In this document: one piece after another, positions 57,335 to 64,000 of the stretch
How positions within the stretch are numbered: the first letter of the stretch is position 1
How the letters are laid out: every line of letters starts with the position of its first letter
Source: Apiotrichum sp. Y4204
Lineage: Eukaryota; Basidiomycota; Tremellomycetes; Trichosporonales; Trichosporonaceae
NCBI GenBank assembly: GCA_025531455.1
Contig: JAMYHL010000018.1
Span: 186,001-250,000, forward strand
DNA: 64,000 bases
Reading direction: 5' to 3'
Made by a program: the position numbers and the translations under genes
Notes under the pieces: model-generated
The model's input: only the letters and a program-made list of their open reading frames with translations
Database searches by the model: none
Told to the model about the DNA's origin: nothing

Positions 57335-60300
57335 TGGATGGCACTACAGGTTGGTGCAGCTCTCACTACTCCGTCACTGGCGACGACTTCGTGTAAATAG
57401 ATACTGACGGCTTGCAGCTTCCGGGCGCTCCAGGAGCAGCTGCGACCTCTTTGCCTCACTGTCTGATTCCGAGCGTAAACCTGGAACGCTCGGAACCACC
57501 TTCTACAGCCCCGACATGACGCTTGATCAGTTCGTCGCACGCGCCACCGCAGTCGCCACGCACGACAACCTGAAAGGGTGTTATGATCAGCTCAACGACG
57601 TCAAGTACGGTATGAACGTAAACCTCGGAAACATGGCCGCGAAAGCCGCGAATGAGAAGATGAAGGCAAAGGCAATCTCGAAGCTCCTCGCTGAACGCGA
57701 CCTCCTCGATAAGGACCAGCAGGAGTGTATCGGCAAAGTCAACCTTCACATCTCCACGGCCGAGAAGACTCTCGGATCCATCGAGAACATTATCACCGAG
57801 TCGCACCACCTTGACCTCCACCTCGAGTCCCTCTCCCAGTCCGCCAATCCCCACTTTGCCACCCCCGAGGAATTCTACCAATATCGGGATAAAACAAGCC
57901 ACGAAATAACGAAGCGCCGCAAGGACCTCCGCCGCTTGTTCTGTGACATTGTCCAGAAGCTCGACGCAGGGGAAGACCCTATTCCTGAGCACTTGAAGGA
58001 TGGCGTTGACCGCGACATGTATGCCCCGACCTGCGAGGGCAATGTGGACCCTGCCTACGACCCCTTCCGCCATGGCCACAAGCAGTCGTCGACCCGGCAC
58101 GGCCCTCCCACCTACACACACAAGACCGCCACTGGTGCGCACGCAAACCCAACGCTGGCCGCACTTGCACCGCTCATTTCCCCTGTCAAGATTTCCGTCC
58201 CCGACGAGGCTGCAAGTGAAGCTGGTCTTTGCACCGCCTATGTCGCGGCACTGGAGCAGGAGATTCAGGATATGGGAACGGCGCGCTCGCAGTTTCCGTC
58301 TCCCGAAGATCGGACAGAGGATGGGACTGTACGCGTCGCAAAGCAGATTGCAGAAACCCGCCTGCGCTACCGTCGGCTGGAACATGACGATGCGCTGCGC
58401 ACCATTACCGACCGGGACCGTGTTGCCAAGCAGGTAGCCGAGGAAGAGTTCTCTTTCCGCACCCAGATCAAGGAGCGTCTTGATTCGTTCAGTGCTGAGG
58501 TCGAGGCCCACGAAAAGGACGCCACTGAGGTGTTTCAAGCTCAAAGCTTCGAGTCTAAGCTGGACATGCGCCGCGAGGAGCTTCGCCAGCTGTGGATGAG
58601 CCAGCGCACCGGAACCCCTATGCACTCGGCCATCTCCTCACTGCCGTCCCCAGCGACTAGCGATCCGGTATCAGCATTGCGGTCACGTTCCTCCTCCTTT
58701 TCGGCCTCTGCGGATGAGGCACAGTCCACATCCGCGTCTGGGAGTCGGGCTCTTAAGCGGTTGAGCCTGACTGCCCCTGTCAAGCTTCGTCGTCGGAGCG
58801 TTCAACTCAAGGAGAATGACGTCGCAAATTACGTTGTCGCTTCTGTCCTTTCGACACCTTCGACTCCTCCACCCGCGGCGTTCACCGAGGAGCCCGCTGG
58901 CGATCTCGCACTTATCGACAATGGTTTGGACATTGGCGGCAAGTTCGATACACCAAAGGGACGGAGCAGACCTCCCGGCCTTGACCTCGACTGTACCCCC
59001 AAGGCGAAGAAGGATGCGCTGGACGCGTCGACGAGCTACGTCGGGAAAGTTGCGATTTCCGTCCTTCACTTCCCGTCTTCCGAGCAGGACAGTGGAACAG
59101 CCGCGCCGAATGGCGATATCGAGAACAAGGCGGAAGTTGGGCAACATGAGAAGGCATCGCAGGCTGAGACTCTTTTGAACCTTGCCACCAGGTCCACCTC
59201 AGCTCCATTACTTGCGTCACTGGTTTCCAGCTTGCCATCCCTTATTCCTCCCAAGAAGGACGCCACTGAAGCTCAGGCCGCTGAGAGAAGCGCCACCTCG
59301 CCCGTTGGGGATCAGACTGTCAAAGTTTCCGCCGCACCCTGCCACAATATCCAGCTTTCTCTCGAGCTTGTAGACTCTACTGCAGCTCCTACCGCACATT
59401 TCGCAGATAACGCTCTTGAACAGCCGCCTGAGTCGCCACACGTGCCTCATATTCGACCCGACAACTTGCTGGACATCGTCTCAGTCCGTCACATAACACC
59501 CAAACCACCGCGCTGCTTGAAGAAGCCGGTCTTTGACTTGCCCCCGGCACCATCTTTCACCCCGCACTTCCCGAGCACGACGTCGTCTGCGACATTTCCG
59601 GAACAACCGGACGTCGAGGAGCATAATGACAGCCTCGATGAATCCACCGAAACGAGCATTGAGAAGGTCACGAACGACATCGAGATTATCGACAAGGGCA
59701 TCGATACCGTCAACGAGAACCTCGAGATTGTCGACAAGGTCATCGAGAGCATCGAGAAGAACACAGACACCGTCAACCAGGACATTCAGATCGTCGAGGA
59801 ACGTCTCGAGAGCATTACGGGCAGCGCTGAGAGCGTCAAGGAGGACATCAACAACGTCGACAACAGCGACGAGATCGCCGACAAGGACATCGACAGTGTC
59901 GACGAGCTCAAGAGTGTTGAGAAACCCACCGAGAGCATCGATGACACCAACACCGCCACACCGGCAGGCCAGGGTTTTCTCCTTTCCTCCAGCCGGCGGC
60001 TGGAGGTTAAAGTTCTACCCGGAAGCTGGCCGTTCGACGAGGAGGGTTCTGTTTACACTCCGACCTCTGAGTGCACCCCATCTTTGGACAGTGGAGCATC
60101 GTCCACGTCTGATGAGGAGCTTCAAGATATGGAGGATGAACGGCAGTCGGTAGCCAATGAGGGAACCGCCCCAGACGCAACCACCACTCCTAGCGACGAA
60201 GCCGACGAGGTCGATTACAACGCGACCGCCTGCCCAGGGCTTTATCATCACATGCGCCGTGCCTATCGGGCTCTCGGTCGCGAGTGGTTTATGAACCTCT

Positions 60301-63300
60301 TCCTCGACGCGGGTGGTTTACGCGATCCCCTCGAGCTCGAACCCAAAGTCGAGCCCGAACCACCAGTGGACACTCAGGAGAACTCCCAGCCCAACGAGGC
60401 AGAATGCGAATCAACTGCGGATGCTGTCTCATCGGAGCCTCAGCCCTCTGAGACTGTCGTTGTTCCCTTCCTGGAGATCCCGCCGGCGTACCGTAAACAC
60501 CAACCGACAATCAAGCCAGAGCCCGAGCCCGAGCCTGAGCCAGCCCCGCCTGAGGAGCCTGAATCTCCCCCGGAACCTGAGGAGCCTCCGACTGTGGTTG
60601 TCCTTTTCTGGGAGGCGAGGATCGTCCGCGTGACACCGGAATCTGAGGAGCCCGTCGAGGTTCTTGAGGCCACCGTCGAGCCAACTGAGAACGCCGTCGA
60701 GTCTGCTGAGCACGCCGTCGAGCCAACTGAGAACGCCGTCGAGTCTGCTGAGCACGCCGTCGAGCCAACTGAGAACGCGGTCGAGTCTGCTGAGCACGCC
60801 GTCGAGTCTCATGAGGACGCCGCCGAGTCTCACGGGGACGCCGTCGAATCTAAAAAGGACGCAGTCGAATCTAAGACGGACGCCGTCAAGCCAACTGAGC
60901 ACGCCATCGAGTCTACTGAGGACGCTGTCAAGACGTCTGAGGACTCCCTCGAGACTACTGGAGTCACAGTCGAGTCGTCTCAGGATACCGTCGAGCACCC
61001 CAAGAAGGCTGCTGAATCTCCCGAGAACACCGTCGAGCTACCCACAGACACAGTTGAGCCTCTTGATTGCACAACCAAGCATTCTGAGGCCACAGACGAC
61101 GTTCCGGTCACTGGTGCTATGACGTTCCAGACGCTGCGTCCCTTCTCGTTTGCTCCGATCTCCGCCGAGCCCCCGAAACCGGTTCTTTCTCTGGCGTCTC
61201 GCATCTCCGCTCCCAAAGAAAGCAGCCTTGACACGCTTCCTACGGTTGACTATATCAATGCGCATGAAATGATCACAGCGCCGATCATTCAACAGCCGGC
61301 GGAAACAAGCTTGCCGACCCAAGAGACGATCCTGAATGTAGCGGAGGCTGTCACTGCTAAGGAGGAGTTTCCTGCTCCTCAGCCCCATCTTCAAGCTGAG
61401 GTTACCGACACCGTGCCCGTTTCGTCTCTCCATGCTTCTTCAAGTCATCCTCGGCGCCGCCCACACAAGGGTCGGCGACGTGCCAAACTGCGCAAGACAG
61501 TTACCAAGTGCAAGGCTATCCGCGCTTTTCATGCCGGGCGAAGGACCAAGGGCGAGCCTCGCAAAAGAAGCCGCATCCTCTATTCCCATTACGGTGGGCC
61601 GAGGCGGTTGAACCCTCGGAGTTACAAGAAGGGATTACAGTCGAGGCGAACGAAGTTGCAGCAGGCGAAGACGCCAGAGCCGACCGGGTCTTTCATCTCC
61701 TCTGGGCAGGAATCTCCAGTCGCCTATGACCCGTTCGCCCTAAGTGACGGTTTCTTGCAGCCTACTTCCTTGCCTATTGCTCCCGGTGGCCTGGAGGAAT
61801 CCGGCTCCTCAGAGGAGCGTTCAGACTCCCCGATTGAATATGCCGACTCGATCATGGACGATGACGAGGGCGGTAACGAAAGCGACGACGGAATGTCAGA
61901 CGTCGACTGTCCCGACCACCAGCCGGCCGTTGACGGAAACGAAGGTGACATCGGAATGTCGGACATGGACCATCTCGACCAGCAAGTCGTCGACTGTGAT
62001 GAACAGCCCTCAAGCGACGCCCCCATGTTGAGTCCGACCACGCCGACACACAGCCAAGGAACCAGGTCCCCATCGCCTGAGCCTTCAACGAGCACCCCGA
62101 TGCGTCAACCAATTGGGCCGCCATGCGTAACCCTCACACCTCCTTCTCCAGTGCAGGAGGTTCACGAGACGCGCTATGAGGAGGAGAACTTCCTGCGCGC
62201 CGCCTGTTTTGTCCCCGCTCCTTCGAATCAAACAGGGTTTCTGACTCCCGCGCCCACGCCCCCGTCGTCTGAGCCTAACACTGCCGATTTGTCAGAGGTC
62301 GACCAGATGATTGGGGAGGAGCTGGATAAGATTGAAGCAAGGCAACCTACATCTTCTACGGAGGCCTCATCGTCCAGCAAGAGTCGACAGTGGATGCAAC
62401 CCACCCCACCGCCGCCTGAGGTTCCTAATCCCCTGCACCCGTTCAAGTCTCCCTTTTCCAGTGTCAGCGAGTACTCGGACGAGGAACGTGATGAACGCCG
62501 GAGGTACTCGGACGAGGAATACGGTACGAACTCGGAGTGCTCGGACAAAGAGTACGACGAGTACGGTCAAGACTGGAAGGACTCGGACGACGAATCCGAT
62601 GAAGACTCGGAGACCTCTTACGATGATCTCTTCATGCCCCAAATACCGAGGAGCATGTCAGAAGAGGAGAGCCGCCGGAATATGCTCTACCTCATGTCCC
62701 TCTCCAATCCCGACGACAGCGACAGCGACGACGACGACGAGCTGTACGAAATCGAAATTCCCGCACTCGAGGCTTTCGATGCCCCCGCTACACCGGCCAG
62801 GCCGAAGCGGAAGTCAGACTCGAGCGAGGAGCCCGAGCCAGACGTCGTTGCCGGAGATGAGCATGAAGAGGGCCAGCTTGGCTCGCCGACCAAGCGCCAA
62901 TGCCGCAAGCGACTTTGCAGCTCTTCGGATGAGGAAGTGCCGGCCGAGGTCTTGTCACCTCTTTCCCCTTTGAGGCCGGAATTGCCAGTGGAGTCGCCAT
63001 CCGACGAGCCAGAATGGGTCGACGAGGATGACGAGGACTCCGATGAGGAGGAACAGGGTGGGTCTCCAACCAAGCGTCGACGCATGGCACGCAGCAGTTC
63101 CCCGGACGAGGGTCTGTCTGCCCGCTCGTCACGGCTGCCGCGCGCGATGTCGCACTCGCCAGTGAAGTCGCCATCCATGCTGCCCAATGATCAACCCCGG
63201 CCACAGGCTTCAAATCAGTTCCGCAACCAGCTCGCCCTTCCCGGCTTGCCTAAACCCGCCAAAACATTGGACTTCCACCAGCTCGCCCTCCCCGGTTTCC

Positions 63301-64000
63301 ACAAGCCCACCAAGACATTGGAATTCCACCAGATCGCCCTTCCCGGCTTCCCCAAACCCACCAACGCATTGGAATTGACAGCTACGCCCACGGTTGCCTC
63401 GTCGACGACTGGTCCTGTGCCTCAGGGAGATAATCAGACGCTTGGCTTACAGCCTTCGACCGCTCGTCCGCCAATTAACGAACCGACATCTCCCACCAAA
63501 GGTACTCCTGCGCGTCCACCGATGAATACCACACCGCCGGCGCCTAGTGACGTTCCGGCACCTTGCAAGCCGATGGATGCTCAGCCAGCTCTCAAGCTAC
63601 CCGGGATTGATCTACAGCCATCTGCACCTCGTCCAGCCGCACCCTCTCTACTCTCTCGAATTGGTCCCAAGGTGAACTTGCCGCCAAGCAGTCCCCGACC
63701 TGACGCTCGATTCACAATCCCCTCCAAAATCATTCGGACAGACGAGGAGCTCCGCGCGCTCGCGAGGAAGCCGCCGCCTCGCAATGCCGTCGACTTCTTG
63801 AAGAAGCCCACAGGCGCGCACAACGCTCTGAGGGGCCGCCTCACGCCTGCACTGCAGCCCAACACCGCGGCGCTGCGGAAAGCAATTGTGGATGGCGATG
63901 TGCCATGGCAAAACAAGGCCGACGGTATTGCAGGCACCGGAGGGCCTGATGGGCGGGAAAACTCGGTACCCCCAGATGCTGGCATGGGGAAGGGAAAGGG
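57335..64000 (+). CDS. Giant low-complexity protein with coiled coils and tandem repeats (3'-truncated by the window edge)
   Basis: A 16-nt first exon (57335-57350, MDGTT) splices to one continuous frame from 57418 to the window end without a stop, giving at least 2199 residues. I do not recognise a family. The first ~400 residues are charged and helical (YDQLNDVKYGMNVNLGNMAA, HEITKRRKDLRRLFCDIVQK), probably coiled coil. Residues about 760-840 form a second heptad-rich segment (IEIIDKGIDTVNENLEIVDK). A tandem array of 10-residue units (ENAVESAEHAVEPT type) spans 60671-60970. Basic NLS-like clusters occur near 61450-61680, with two GSPTKR(Q/R)-containing acidic/basic blocks near 62880 and 63060. 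Three 17-residue repeats (QLALPGFHKPTKTLEFH type) lie at 63220-63375. Acidic serine stretches (DSDSDDDDE) are frequent. A nuclear or structural scaffold role is only a guess. Confidence 0.85.
60671..60970 (+). repeat. Coding tandem repeat, 30-bp units
   Basis: About ten units of 30 bp, each coding for ten residues of the type ENAVESAEHA, lie in tandem. The first six are nearly identical and alternate in pairs (60-bp higher-order unit); later units diverge. Confidence 0.9.
63220..63375 (+). repeat. Coding tandem repeat, three 51-bp units
   Basis: Three 51-bp units each encode 17 residues of the pattern hQ(L/I)ALPG(L/F)xKPxxxL(D/E)F. They are conserved at protein level with silent changes, so selection on the peptide is likely. 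Confidence 0.85.

Noticed and set aside
57456..58625. 389-codon open frame on the minus strand
   Set aside because: It lies wholly opposite the giant gene, whose plus-strand frame continues for 6.6 kb. The antisense frame follows from codon bias.
60429..60998. 189-codon minus-strand frame with regular LDGVLSRLDGVLSWLDG repeats
   Set aside because: The repeats look striking but are the reverse complement of the 10-residue coding repeats of the giant gene. The same array is already explained on the plus strand.

Overview
The window is nuclear DNA of a basidiomycete fungus. The coding regions are GC-rich, nearly every gene is cut by very short GT-AG introns (mostly 33-75 nt, often with GTGAGT donors), and the genes are typical eukaryotic ones (telomerase, cytosolic ribosomal proteins, proteasome, NatA, mRNA 3'-end processing). 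The compact introns, the gene families and the Ser/Thr- and Pro-rich membrane proteins fit a Tremellomycetes yeast, perhaps Trichosporonales. The order-level placement is inference. I see no viral, CRISPR or prokaryotic element and no intact transposon. One 20-N assembly gap lies at 30369-30388, beside a 36-nt poly-G run.

Layout. 1-11 kb: the 3' two-thirds of a telomerase reverse transcriptase gene (+), then RPS9/uS4 (-), a 4-kb gene-poor stretch, RPL21/eL21 (+), an SCI1-like RS-rich nuclear protein (-) and an unrecognised 158-aa protein (-). 11-21 kb: weakly supported open frames and gene-poor DNA, a secreted CAP/PR-1 protein (+), a dienelactone hydrolase (-) divergent from the proteasomal ubiquitin receptor RPN13 (+), and a possible 61-aa gene (-). 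21-32.6 kb: an MFS transporter (+), a seven-knuckle CNBP/Gis2 protein (-), uracil phosphoribosyltransferase FUR1 (-), a helical-repeat-like protein perhaps related to YBP1/glomulin (-), and a disordered PPxY protein with two CxCx4C clusters (-). 32.6-37.4 kb is gene-poor.

37-64 kb is gene-dense: a Ser/Thr-rich single-pass membrane protein (+), CLP1 with a large charged insertion (+), the NatA auxiliary subunit NAA15 (-) divergent from a Pro-rich/WD40-like/inositol 5-phosphatase (+), a voltage-gated proton channel Hv1 (-), an RWD-domain Gir2/RWDD1 protein (-), a second single-pass membrane protein with a Pro/Gln-rich tail (+), and a giant low-complexity protein of at least 2199 residues that runs off the right edge (+).

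The genes do not form one pathway. Most are housekeeping functions in alternating or convergent orientation. The items most worth a second look are the Hv1 channel, the giant repeat protein, the CLP1 insertion, the PPxY/Cys-cluster protein, the apparent 17-nt first intron of RPL21, and the unrecognised multi-exon gene at 10.3-11.1 kb. I reconstructed gene models by hand from splice signals and reading frame. Where exon lengths sum to a whole number of codons (RPS9, RPL21, SCI1-like, RPN13, MFS, CNBP, CLP1, 5-phosphatase, both membrane proteins) the boundaries are likely correct.
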